Shown here: in pieces, positions 6,791 to 14,263 of the stretch | Layout of the letters: every line of letters starts with the position of its first letter | How positions within the stretch are numbered: the first letter of the stretch is position 1 | Origin: a virus | IMG/VR virus record: IMGVR_UViG_3300027906_000148 | Coordinates: 1-24,553 of that record | Strand: one strand, 5' to 3' | Length of the DNA: 24,553 nt | Translations under genes and position numbers: made by a program | Notes under the pieces: model-generated | Databases searched by the model: none | What the model was told of the DNA's origin: nothing | Seen by the model: only the letters and a program-made list of their open reading frames with translations

Positions 6791-9519
6791 TAGGATCCCT
6801 TCGCTCTCTCAAGTAAAGAATTAGGTGCAGTTACTATTATTTGGGTACCACCTCCAGTATTTATTGCTACTGCTTGAGGGATAGTAACGATTTTTTCAAT
6901 GATAGTTGGAATAGGAATAAACTCCATAGCTTGTTCCAGAGCATACTCAGCAGAAATACCACCTTTGGTTAGTGCTTGCTGATGTGCTGACTTTACTGCA
7001 CCAAGAACTTTAGGATCGATACCCATCTCTGCAGCAATTTGTGTCATAGCAGTAATTTTATCACCACCACCAAATAGACCAGTAACTGCCTTAAGGAGTC
7101 CTCCCATACCCTGTTGTTCTGCAATACCACTAATCAGACCCATAGGATCTTGCCTAAATGAATCTATCATTGCCATCCCCTTTGTAACCGCCGCACCCAT
7201 TTCAGGATTGAAAGCACCTAAAGCACCACCATAGTTACCACTCATAATATCAGAAGCAATACCACCCCACTTAGGATTAAACGTATTTAAAGCACCCATA
7301 TAGTCGCCACCCAGAACTTGCTGTCCAATTTGTCCCCATTTGGAACCCATGATATTATTAACTCCATTGGTTAAGGCACCCCATGCATTAGCACCGCTAT
7401 GATACATATTCGCTACACCTTGACCAAAACCACTAAATCGTAAGTTCTGCAACCATTGAGGTTGACTGATAGCATTAACTGTATTGATATTAGCAAAAGC
7501 ACCCAGTCCACCTAGTCCAGCAGAAAGAGCACCCATAATATCACCACTCATCGCAGAATTAACACCATTAATCACTGCCATTGGTATTTGCATACCAGGA
7601 ATGAATGATAATGCAGTACCTACTATAGGATTACTAGCTATTTTCGTTACAGCATTCCATGCACCACTAACAGCTTTCTTTATGCCTTTGAAGAAACCAC
7701 CAATGCCGTATCCTGGAAGTTTTCCTCCACTTGCCTTCTTACCCCAACTAAATGGATTCCACCAGTTTTTCTTCGTTTCATTTTTTTTCTCTTCCTTCTT
7801 CTTATTACCAAATAAACTAGACCAAGAAAAACTTGATTTTATAAATTTATCTTCGGTTTTTTTCTCTTCATTCTTCTTACTACCACCAAATAGATTACTA
7901 AACCAATTACTTGTCTTCTTCTTTTCAGTCTTGTTGTTAGATTTAAAGTTTTCAAATATTTTACTAATATCTCTATTTTCTGAAATCGTTCTGGCATAAT
8001 TAAGCTGTTTTTGCAACGTTGCTTGTCGCACATCATCCAGTTTATTTCCTTGTCCTAAACCTAACTTTCCGAACCAACCTTGTTTTGATCTTGCTTCTTG
8101 AAGTTTCGCTAATTCAGTTTCATAGAATTTTATAGTTTCTTCACTACCAGTTGCTAAGAATCTTTCATTTACTTTATTTTCATTAGATTTATCAACACGT
8201 CTCTGCATTGGATCCGTGATAACAGCGTCTACGATTTCATTAATAGTATAATCAGCAACAAGAGTAGCAATAATCTGCAATGGAGTAGCACCAGCACCCT
8301 TGATCTTTGTTCCAGCACCTTTTACCCTAGTCCACCAAGTTGGTTTAATTCCACCAGTACCTGTAGTTACAGTACCCTGTTTGAATAGGTTAGACCACCA
8401 AGTACCCAATCCAGATTTACCACCTTGACCCTTTGTTACCTTATTCCAATTTCTAGTCCACCAATTACCTGTTTGACCAGATTGAGTAAAATTCTTTTTC
8501 TTGAATAGTTTATCCCACCAAGTTGGTTTTTTTGGGGTACCACCACTACTTACTCTATCAGAAGCTTTCTGACCAAATAGTTTTTGCCACCAACCACCAC
8601 CACCTTGACCACCAACACTTACATTAGGTTTTTGCCCAAAGAATCGTTTAGTATTTTTTATCCATTCTCTAATTCCTCTAAGTGGTCCTGTTGATTGTCC
8701 TCCACTTGTTGTGGTTTTATTTCTAAATCCTTCACCAGGTCTGGTTTTTGGTTTGAATTTATTATTTGGATTCTTGTTTTTATTCTGGTTTTTATTCTTG
8801 TTTTTATTCTTGTTTTTATCACCACCACGCCTGTTACTGCCCCTATCTCCAGTAAGTAAATCGATTAGTGCTAGAATATCAGTAATAATACTGAAAGGGT
8901 TCATCAGGTATTTCAACCCGATCAAACCCTTCATTATAGTTCCAAGACCACCTAACCTTTGTATAAATGTACTATTAGGATCTGATAGAGCAGAAAATCC
9001 GTCTAGAATATTGTTAGTAAATCCTGCTGCCCAACCGAATAATTTAGAAAACACAAAGTGCGTCTTCTCTAGAAAATCTGATAATTTCTCAACATTAGCA
9101 GGATCTCCTACCCACTCAAGTAATTCCTTTGTAATAGCAATTCTAGCCAGAAATCCAAGAAATTTTCCAATCGGTGCTAAAAATTTTTCTATCCAACTAA
9201 GACTACCCTTAGCAATCTTTAAGGATCTTTTGGTTAATTTGGGTTTTCTTTTTGCTAACTTCTTATTCTCTATTGCTTCTTCTGCCGCCTGATCTAATTC
9301 TCTTCTGTCTCTGCGACGTTCTGCTTTTTCTCTTAACTTATCATTCTTAATTTGAGCAATTGAAATATTTTCTATATCCTTAACAACCGTTCCTATTCCA
9401 GAGATCGTACTCCCTAGTCTATTCAACGCTAAGGTTTGTTTTCTTGCACCAGCAACTGATGGAGATTTCACCTTTGAAACTCCAGGATTTACAAATTTGT
9501 AAGTTTGTAATTTAGCCAC
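6790..9519 (-). CDS. probable tape measure protein with Trp-rich repeats
   Basis: 909 residues from a GTG that overlaps the end of the gp51-like frame. It is the best tape-measure candidate because it directly follows the gp26/gp51-like pair. Residues about 1-110 are basic and helical. Residues 112-220 hold the hydrophobic module shared with the downstream paralogue (LLEWVGDPANVEKL, KYLMNPFSIITD). A Lys-Asn run lies at 235-250. Trp-Trp motifs recur at 310, 334, 353, 374 and 395, and related NWFSNLF, FSWSSLF and NWWNPFSW blocks lie at 538-592. Residues 600-790 are Gly/Ala-rich with near repeats such as YMGALNTFNP and YGGALGAFNP. T4's tape measure (gp29) is about 590 residues and has no recognisable similarity here. 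The role comes from gene order and composition. Confidence 0.62.
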   Translation of the reverse strand: MAKLQTYKFVNPGVSKVKSPSVAGARKQTLALNRLGSTISGIGTVVKDIENISIAQIKNDKLREKAERRRDRRELDQAAEEAIENKKLAKRKPKLTKRSLKIAKGSLSWIEKFLAPIGKFLGFLARIAITKELLEWVGDPANVEKLSDFLEKTHFVFSKLFGWAAGFTNNILDGFSALSDPNSTFIQRLGGLGTIMKGLIGLKYLMNPFSIITDILALIDLLTGDRGSNRRGGDKNKNKNKNKNQNKNKNPNNKFKPKTRPGEGFRNKTTTSGGQSTGPLRGIREWIKNTKRFFGQKPNVSVGGQGGGGWWQKLFGQKASDRVSSGGTPKKPTWWDKLFKKKNFTQSGQTGNWWTRNWNKVTKGQGGKSGLGTWWSNLFKQGTVTTGTGGIKPTWWTRVKGAGTKIKGAGATPLQIIATLVADYTINEIVDAVITDPMQRRVDKSNENKVNERFLATGSEETIKFYETELAKLQEARSKQGWFGKLGLGQGNKLDDVRQATLQKQLNYARTISENRDISKIFENFKSNNKTEKKKTSNWFSNLFGGSKKNEEKKTEDKFIKSSFSWSSLFGNKKKEEKKNETKKNWWNPFSWGKKASGGKLPGYGIGGFFKGIKKAVSGAWNAVTKIASNPIVGTALSFIPGMQIPMAVINGVNSAMSGDIMGALSAGLGGLGAFANINTVNAISQPQWLQNLRFSGFGQGVANMYHSGANAWGALTNGVNNIMGSKWGQIGQQVLGGDYMGALNTFNPKWGGIASDIMSGNYGGALGAFNPEMGAAVTKGMAMIDSFRQDPMGLISGIAEQQGMGGLLKAVTGLFGGGDKITAMTQIAAEMGIDPKVLGAVKSAHQQALTKGGISAEYALEQAMEFIPIPTIIEKIVTIPQAVAINTGGGTQIIVTAPNSLLERAKGS
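8320..8670 (-). repeat. Trp-Trp repeat region in the tape-measure candidate
   Basis: Encodes residues 284-400. WW pairs occur at intervals of 24, 19, 21 and 21 residues, each followed by a short basic stretch (WWQKLFGQK, WWDKLFKKK, WWTRNWNKV, WWSNLFKQG, WWTRVKG), with Gly/Thr/Ser-rich spacers. A second set of three degenerate copies lies at 7741-7908. Confidence 0.75.
8758..8820 (-). repeat. Lys-Asn low-complexity run
   Basis: A short tandem of AAA/AAC-type codons encodes alternating Lys and Asn (residues about 234-254) just after the conserved N-terminal module of the 909-residue protein. It looks like a hydrophilic, slippage-prone linker. Confidence 0.7.
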
Positions 9520-9706
9520 CAGCTGCTTTTTGCTCCTTCATTCTACGTTCCTCTTCTTTAAGGAAATTGACTAACATATTCACATAGATCTCCTTTTCCC
9601 ATGGCATCAGATTATCGATATACTCGATATTCCATTTATGATGATGTATTAAGGAAAAGTTACCTTCATAATAAGCCTGTAGATTGGTGTGAAGAAGAGC
9701 TATTCG
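9512..9706 (-). CDS. gp51-like extension, probably made only by -1 frameshifting from gp26
   Basis: This 64-codon open stretch lies between gp26 and the tape-measure candidate. It begins in the -1 frame at the end of gp26 and runs to a TAA at 9512-9514, overlapping the GTG of the next gene. The encoded peptide has a tape-measure-chaperone look: LQAYYEGNFSLIHHHKWNIE, then YIDNLMPWEKEIYVNML and a charged helix KEEERRMKEQ. No ATG, GTG or TTG occurs in the first 33 codons. In the same frame a TGA lies only about 11 codons upstream of the slip site. It is therefore most simply expressed as a gp26 fusion of about 298 residues. T4 gp51 is a hub assembly factor; the identity is inferred from position and pattern. 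Confidence 0.75.
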   Translation of the reverse strand, partial: RIALLHTNLQAYYEGNFSLIHHHKWNIEYIDNLMPWEKEIYVNMLVNFLKEEERRMKEQKAAGG

Positions 9707-10407
9707 AAAAAACTCGCTAGACCCTCCAGTACAACATCACTTTCAACCTTAGTGTTAGGGTTAGTAACCTTAACAGTGTGAGTTAATTTAGGCATTTTTT
9801 CAAAAAACTCCTGTATCATCATGAATTGCTTGCTATTCATTTGATCAAAAAATTCTATTAGTTCCTTTTTAGGAACAGTAGAACAATCATAAACTTGATT
9901 AGCATCACTAATTGATTCTACACAACTAGCTGCCATATCAAAAACTTGATCAACCTCAGCACCCTCACCAAAGTTCATAGCAACGAATGTTTCAATAGTG
10001 GGATATCCCATTGTAATAGCAACTTCCTCAGAAATCTTAAGATCTTTTTTATGACCTCTAGTTTTCTTGACTTTAATTTCGTCTAAGGGAATAGAAACTG
10101 ATACACTAGTTTCATCATCATCAGGACAAATTACATTGACATCTACACTTTCACCAACAGATTTTGTACGAATCTGTAAGAAAACGAATTCAATATCAAA
10201 TGTAGCAAGTTTTTCTACATCTGTAATGTCTGTACAATCTTTGATAATATCTTTGATTGCACCAACGATAGTAGTTTGATCACCACTTTCAGTAGCTAAG
10301 AGAAGGATTTTCTCCTCCTTTACAAGAAATGGTCTAAAATTCACAGTTCTACCGTCTGAGGGTAGTTTCAATTTGTACTTAGGTACACTAATCTTAGGTA
10401 ATGCCAT
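9700..10407 (-). CDS. 26: gp26-like baseplate hub assembly protein / tape measure chaperone
   Basis: 235 residues starting at the ATG at 10407 (MALPKISVPKYKL). A GTG three codons upstream is possible but less like known family starts. It resembles the T4 gp26 family through FRPFLVKEEKILLLA, the DIEFVFLQIRTKSVGE segment and a helical C-terminus. T4 gp26 (208 residues) is needed for hub assembly. By gene order, directly ahead of the tape-measure candidate, it corresponds to the chaperones of other tails. The last codons contain a frameshift heptamer, so a minor longer product of about 298 residues is likely. It starts 24 bases after gp54. No strong Shine-Dalgarno was seen. Confidence 0.82.
   Translation of the reverse strand: MALPKISVPKYKLKLPSDGRTVNFRPFLVKEEKILLLATESGDQTTIVGAIKDIIKDCTDITDVEKLATFDIEFVFLQIRTKSVGESVDVNVICPDDDETSVSVSIPLDEIKVKKTRGHKKDLKISEEVAITMGYPTIETFVAMNFGEGAEVDQVFDMAASCVESISDANQVYDCSTVPKKELIEFFDQMNSKQFMMIQEFFEKMPKLTHTVKVTNPNTKVESDVVLEGLASFFE
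9706..9712 (-). promoter_or_regulatory. -1 ribosomal frameshift site T TTT TTC
   Basis: Read in the gp26 frame the codons are AGT TTT TTC GAA TAG, so the heptamer X XXY YYZ is T TTT TTC. After a -1 slip the next codon is CGA and translation continues for 64 residues. A 5-base inverted repeat (CTTCA/TGAAG) lies downstream with a loop of about 20 bases, a weak candidate for a stimulatory structure. Confidence 0.75.
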
Positions 10408-10427
10408 AGAATTCACATCAGTACATT

Positions 10428-10435
10428 TATTTAGG
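10428..10435 (-). promoter_or_regulatory. CCTAAATA motif, possible variant late promoter upstream of gp26
   Basis: The minus strand reads CCTAAATA about 20 bases before the gp26 ATG, overlapping the end of gp54. It differs from NATAAATA at one fixed position. The same octamer occurs upstream of gp4 and gp32. Its function is uncertain. Confidence 0.35.
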
Positions 10436-11276
10436 CAGTGTTAATACCAGTAATAGTCAGTAATGAGTTAACAACGGTATCTAGAACTGATTGGTTATTG
10501 GAAGTCGAATTAGTCGTAACATCATCTAAGTTCGTACCAACCGTAAGATAGTTAATAGTATCAGTGTCAAACTGATCAGCAGTATAGAAACGATATCTCT
10601 CATAATAAAAACCAACACTCAAAGTCATTGTTTGAGCATTAGAGTTATTCAACTGAACCGAACCAATATTATATGGATATAAATTTCTGAGATCCCAACA
10701 ACCAGTTAGTTGATACTTTCTTGCCAATAATATATCTGCGTTTCCACTTTCTCTTATAGCAGCAATTAACTCAGGATCACTAACTGCTAAACCTCCACCA
10801 CCTCTTTCCCACTTGTAAATCTTCATAGTAGGACAAACATAATCACTATAATATCTTGTATATTGCTCACTATCACTTGCCATCATAGTTGTCCATCTCT
10901 CAAAGAAATTTCTTGAGTATTGAGAGCGTGGCATTCTAAAGTTTATACTAATCTGACTATATGCTGTATTTGTTGCATACTTAAATGGTGATCCAACATA
11001 AGGAGTTTGTGAAGTAGTAACCTGTTTACTTGGGAGATTTACTGTATCTGCATAGTAATCAAGTAACCAATTCAAATCATTATTTGCACCAGCATCGAAT
11101 ACTGTTGGTTGGTATGGTCCAACTGCAGGAATAACTGTTTGCAACATCGGCGGTGACATAAACCTTACCGAAAATAAATTAGTAAAACTAGGAGAATTGT
11201 CTTTGCCTTTGGTTTTAGATATAAATTCTTGAAATGAATTGTATCTTGCTCCTTCTCCGTTGACGGGATTTGTCAT
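10431..11276 (-). CDS. 54: gp54-like baseplate tail tube initiator
   Basis: 281 residues with the beta-rich, tail-tube-like pattern of the T4 gp48/gp54/gp19 group: FTNLFSVRFMSPPML, then LDYYADTVNLPSKQV, ISINFRMPRS, FFERWTTMM, a YPYNIGSVQLN segment and LSVGFYYERYRF near the end. In T4, gp54 sits on the baseplate and starts tube polymerisation. gp48 is encoded nearby on the other strand, so this member is assigned as gp54, with a swap of the two names possible. The start overlaps the gp4 stop as TAATG. The region after residue 235 is Thr/Asn/Ser-rich and poorly conserved in appearance. Confidence 0.75.
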   Translation of the reverse strand: MTNPVNGEGARYNSFQEFISKTKGKDNSPSFTNLFSVRFMSPPMLQTVIPAVGPYQPTVFDAGANNDLNWLLDYYADTVNLPSKQVTTSQTPYVGSPFKYATNTAYSQISINFRMPRSQYSRNFFERWTTMMASDSEQYTRYYSDYVCPTMKIYKWERGGGGLAVSDPELIAAIRESGNADILLARKYQLTGCWDLRNLYPYNIGSVQLNNSNAQTMTLSVGFYYERYRFYTADQFDTDTINYLTVGTNLDDVTTNSTSNNQSVLDTVVNSLLTITGINTA

Positions 11277-11695
11277 TAGATTTTAAGTTCCTTTTCTGTG
11301 ACTATCATAAATTCCCAACCATTATCTTTACAAAACTCAGTTGCTGCTTTAAACTTTGCTTGATTTACAGCATAAGTCATAACTTCACTTATATATCTTT
11401 TGGTATGTCGTTTTTGAGTTTTTGGTTCTTTCGTTTGCCTGAGTGGTTTAACTTCTGCAATATATTTCTTTTTTCCTATTTTAACGTAGAAATCTGGAAA
11501 ATATCTATGTCGTCTACCATCAACAGGTGAAATATAAGGTATAATTATCTCTTCACTACTCCATTCCTCTACCGAAGGATGAGATTCACACCATTGCATA
11601 AATTTATACTCCCACGAAGAGCGATATACAACCTTCCGTGGGTCACCTTTGTATTTCCTGGGATTGGAAACACGATACTTACCTCGATATCTCAT
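11276..11695 (-). CDS. 4: gp4-like head completion protein with nuclease-type fold
   Basis: 139 residues that match the T4 gp4 (gp50/65) head completion family: YRSSWEYKFMQWCESHP, then YFPDFYVKIGKKKYIAEVKP. The residues Glu29, Asp68 in PD, Glu81 and Lys83 form an apparently intact PD-(D/E)XK constellation like that of TnsA endonucleases. In T4 this protein is needed to finish filled heads before tails attach, and it may trim DNA ends. It is the first gene of the leftward tail run. Its ATG lies inside the CATAAATA late promoter of the divergent gp48 gene. Confidence 0.87.
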   Translation of the reverse strand: MRYRGKYRVSNPRKYKGDPRKVVYRSSWEYKFMQWCESHPSVEEWSSEEIIIPYISPVDGRRHRYFPDFYVKIGKKKYIAEVKPLRQTKEPKTQKRHTKRYISEVMTYAVNQAKFKAATEFCKDNGWEFMIVTEKELKI

Positions 11696-11700
11696 AAATA
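11693..11700 (+). promoter_or_regulatory. late promoter of gp48-gp53
   Basis: CATAAATA on the plus strand, 31 bases before the gp48 TTG. Its first three bases are the reverse complement of the gp4 start codon. On the opposite strand a CCTAAATA lies at 11717-11724 and may serve gp4, so the 36-base divergent intergenic region seems to hold both signals. Confidence 0.65.
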
Positions 11701-11731
11701 CATACAGGTCACGTAGTATTTAGGAAGAAAA

Positions 11732-12727
11732 TTGACAATATATCGCTACCCCTATAACCCGCCAGTAACAGGAAACAGTTCTGTAGAAAATCCTACGGAG
11801 TTGGTGGACTATGTAATGTTTCAGAGAAAAAGAATACAGTATGATGATGGTAACAGTTCTGCCTATTATGGTTTGAACATTCCCAACAATAACGTTGCGA
11901 TGGATACAAATCCTGATCGAGTGTATATCGCAATGCCTCAGAATCTCTCAACTCAATATGGACCAACATATCGTCAAGTTGATGTGGGAGTTACTGGAAT
12001 GGCAGCAGCTACTGGACTAGGTAGTGATATGACTTTTGATAAAGCTGCTCAAGCATTACAGTCAGCTGCTCAGGCAGCATTACCAGAATTCGCAGCTGGT
12101 ACAGTGGCATCAATTGCTAGTGGTGCTGCACAGTTTTTAGGACTAGCAGGTAATGCTAGTGCAAATGATATAATAGCATTGTCTAAAGGAAAGGTTTTCA
12201 ACCCTTACACTGAGCAACTATACAGTAATATGCAGTTTAGAAATCACACTTTCTCATTTAAGTTTTTTGCTCGTAGTGAAAGAGAATCTCAGGAAATTAA
12301 TAAAATTATTAAATATCTGAAAAAAGGTGCTTTACCGATATACGGATCAACAACAGCAAGTGGTATTACTGGTGATTCCGAGGATGATGGTGCTAATGAT
12401 TTTATTGATACAATTGATACAGGACTAGAAGGTATAGGAGCTGCTCGTTTCTTCGAAGTTCCAGATAAATTTGATATTAAATTTATTCGTTTAAATCCTA
12501 ATGCAGATGGTACAACTATAAGTTCTTCACTTCATCATAAAATTCATACATCTGTGTGTACTGGAATTGATATAAATTATACTCCAGATGGTCAATATAA
12601 TGCTATCAAAAATGCAACACTGGGTGTAGGAGACAATGCACCATTACAAGTTCCTGCAGTTATAGTGAATTGTAGATTCACAGAAACTCAACTTGTAACA
12701 CAAGGACAAATCGACAAGGGGTATTAA
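11732..12727 (+). CDS. 48: gp48-like baseplate tail tube cap
   Basis: 331 residues from a TTG start with AGGAAG upstream; the peptide then reads TIYRYPYNPPVTG. gp48-family signals are NPYTEQLYSNMQFRNHTFSF, followed by a charged SERESQEINKIIKYLKKG and a C-terminal FDIKFIRLNP with CTGIDINYTPDGQY. T4 gp48 (364 residues) caps the baseplate hub and, with gp54, nucleates the tail tube. The central residues about 85-155 are Ala/Gly-rich and look like an insertion relative to the conserved core. gp53 follows after one base. These two are the only rightward genes in the window. Confidence 0.8.
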   Translation: MTIYRYPYNPPVTGNSSVENPTELVDYVMFQRKRIQYDDGNSSAYYGLNIPNNNVAMDTNPDRVYIAMPQNLSTQYGPTYRQVDVGVTGMAAATGLGSDMTFDKAAQALQSAAQAALPEFAAGTVASIASGAAQFLGLAGNASANDIIALSKGKVFNPYTEQLYSNMQFRNHTFSFKFFARSERESQEINKIIKYLKKGALPIYGSTTASGITGDSEDDGANDFIDTIDTGLEGIGAARFFEVPDKFDIKFIRLNPNADGTTISSSLHHKIHTSVCTGIDINYTPDGQYNAIKNATLGVGDNAPLQVPAVIVNCRFTETQLVTQGQIDKGY

Positions 12728-12728
12728 A

Positions 12729-13607
12729 ATGTCAGGATATTTTTCTTATTTTCCTAATGTATACGTTGGTGAGGGTGTCGAAGATGATGAGGCATTCAAA
12801 TATCGCTTGGTTAAAAATATTTTTAGGAAAATTAGAGCAAGACCCGATTTAAATCAATATTCAACTCTTTTTGAACAATATTCAATTAGAATTGGAGAAA
12901 CTCCTTCTACACTTGCAGGAAAGTTATTTGATGATCCTAAGTTAGATTGGACACTCCTCTTAATTAATGACATCATTGATGTATATGAAGAATGGCCAAA
13001 GAGTCAAGACCAATTAGAATCTTATGTAGATGAAATCTACACTGCTGATAAAAGAGATGATATTCATCATTGGGAAACTAACGAAGTTATACTTGATGAC
13101 GGTACACCAGTTATCAAAGAAGGTATTGAAGTAACTGAAGACTGGAGAACTATATTACCAAATGGTGATGTAAAAACTGCAGAAGAATCAATATATCAAG
13201 TAACCAATTATGAGCATGAATATTTTAAAAATGAAATAAAAAGACAAATTTTAATTCCAGTCAATAATATGCTGGAAATTATGGTTGAAGAATTTGAAGA
13301 ATTAGTTGCATATGACCCCCATAATGAACTTGATGATGCAAATAACAAAAAAACAGTATTGAATATTACCTCTAGATTCTTAGATAACACAGGATCTGCT
13401 AGTTTTGCTAGTGCAATTCGTTCTGAATTGAATACAACTGGTACAATTACATATGATGATGGACCTGGTAATGTTGGTGGTACAAATACTTTATCATTAA
13501 CTGCTGGTGTTTCAAATACAGTAACTACCACTACAAGTTCAAGTTCAAGCAGTAGTTCTTCAAGTTCTAGCAGTAGTTCTTCAAGTTCTAGCGGCGGCGG
13601 ATACTAA
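12729..13607 (+). CDS. 53: gp53-like baseplate wedge with poly-serine tail
   Basis: 292 residues. The first 100 match the gp53 family: YFSYFPNVYVGEGVEDD, then RLVKNIFRKIRARPDLNQY, PSTLAGKLFDDPKLDWTLLL and INDIIDVYEEWPKS. T4 gp53 (196 residues) completes the baseplate wedges and allows them to join around the hub. This copy has a C-terminal extension of roughly 90 residues. It is Thr/Gly-rich, then holds 19 consecutive serines and ends GGGY. AAGGGG precedes the ATG. A strong terminator follows directly after the stop. Confidence 0.85.
   Translation: MSGYFSYFPNVYVGEGVEDDEAFKYRLVKNIFRKIRARPDLNQYSTLFEQYSIRIGETPSTLAGKLFDDPKLDWTLLLINDIIDVYEEWPKSQDQLESYVDEIYTADKRDDIHHWETNEVILDDGTPVIKEGIEVTEDWRTILPNGDVKTAEESIYQVTNYEHEYFKNEIKRQILIPVNNMLEIMVEEFEELVAYDPHNELDDANNKKTVLNITSRFLDNTGSASFASAIRSELNTTGTITYDDGPGNVGGTNTLSLTAGVSNTVTTTTSSSSSSSSSSSSSSSSSSSGGGY
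13536..13592 (+). repeat. 53: serine-codon repeat at the gp53 C-terminus
   Basis: Nineteen serine codons in a row, using AGT, AGC, TCT and TCA. Within it a 21-base unit (beginning AGTAGTTCTTC) occurs twice in perfect tandem at 13551-13571 and 13572-13592, consistent with slippage or unequal crossover. Confidence 0.9.
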
Positions 13608-13630
13608 AAAACCCTACAGGCAAAAAAATA

Positions 13631-13656
13631 CCCCGAATTTTTTTCGGGGTTTTTTT
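13631..13656. terminator. bidirectional intrinsic terminator
   Basis: Stem CCCCGAA/TTCGGGG with a five-T loop, followed by seven Ts on the plus strand and by a T-rich tract on the minus strand. It lies between convergent gp53 and the secreted glycine-zipper gene and can serve both. Confidence 0.88.
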
Positions 13657-13679
13657 GTAACTAAAAGTTGAATTATATA

Positions 13680-14231
13680 TCAACCTCCATCAATATCACA
13701 ACCGATTACTGAACCTCCAACGACACCTAAAGGTATTGCCCACCAACGTCCATCTCCTTGAGATATTGCTGCGGCAGCTCCACCACCTAAGATACCACCA
13801 AGAATACTTCCTTCTATACATTCATTACCATCAGGTGATGGTTCTCTTTGCCAAATTGGTGGTGATGGTCTCGATGGTCTAGACCATGGTCTGTTTCTCC
13901 AGCATGGTACTTCAACAGTATCATACCATGAATTAATGTAACCTGGTCTTCTTGCTGTACCAGGAACATACTCTTCTCTGTACTCTTGACGAGTACATGT
14001 ACTAGAGGATGAATATCCTGGTTGATAACTATTTGTCGCTACTCTATTTTCATGAGGAATAGAACTTGATGGTGGTCCAAATATACTATCAATCCAATTT
14101 TCAGAACGAACATCCTCATATGCTTGACGATTACTACGATCACCAATACTCTCTGCACTAACAGGAGGTACTGGAGCAACGTTTGCAGTTAGAATTAGAA
14201 AAATGGAGTATAGAGGCAATGCTTTTTTCAT
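13680..14231 (-). CDS. secreted glycine-zipper protein
   Basis: 183 residues, specific function unknown. The N-terminus is a clear signal peptide: Lys-Lys, a hydrophobic LYSIFLILTA core, and a likely cut after VSA near residue 26. The middle is Ser/Pro/Arg-rich with a CTRQEYREEY segment and two WRNRPW-like stretches. The C-terminal third has small-residue zippers (ILGGILGGGAAAA, then VVGGSVIG), as in glycine-zipper 2TM proteins of the cell envelope. Several Cys could form disulfides after export. The gene stands alone between two terminators and has its own TATAAATA promoter and an AAGGA site. It may modify the host envelope late in infection, or be a virion or lysis accessory; the sequence does not decide. 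Confidence 0.72.
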   Translation of the reverse strand: MKKALPLYSIFLILTANVAPVPPVSAESIGDRSNRQAYEDVRSENWIDSIFGPPSSSIPHENRVATNSYQPGYSSSSTCTRQEYREEYVPGTARRPGYINSWYDTVEVPCWRNRPWSRPSRPSPPIWQREPSPDGNECIEGSILGGILGGGAAAAISQGDGRWWAIPLGVVGGSVIGCDIDGG

Positions 14232-14246
14232 AGTAATCCTTTTTGA

Positions 14247-14254
14247 TATTTATA
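14247..14254 (-). promoter_or_regulatory. late promoter of the glycine-zipper gene
   Basis: Perfect TATAAATA on the minus strand, 15 bases before the ATG. A TATAAT hexamer directly abuts it at 14254-14259 and might be read as a host -10 box, but no good -35 box was seen. Confidence 0.72.
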
Positions 14255-14263
14255 TTATAACAT

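Noticed and set aside
7484-7999. 171-residue plus-strand open frame
   Set aside because: Shadow of the same gene; low-complexity Phe/Leu/Pro product arising from Lys/Gly codons on the other strand.
8711-9292. 193-residue plus-strand open frame
   Set aside because: It is antisense to the tape-measure candidate. Its Phe/Leu-rich product mirrors the Lys-Asn codon run, and it has no ribosome binding site or family pattern.
14254-14259. TATAAT as a host -10 box before the glycine-zipper gene
   Set aside because: No acceptable -35 box at 16-18 bases; the neighbouring TATAAATA explains the AT-rich hexamer better.
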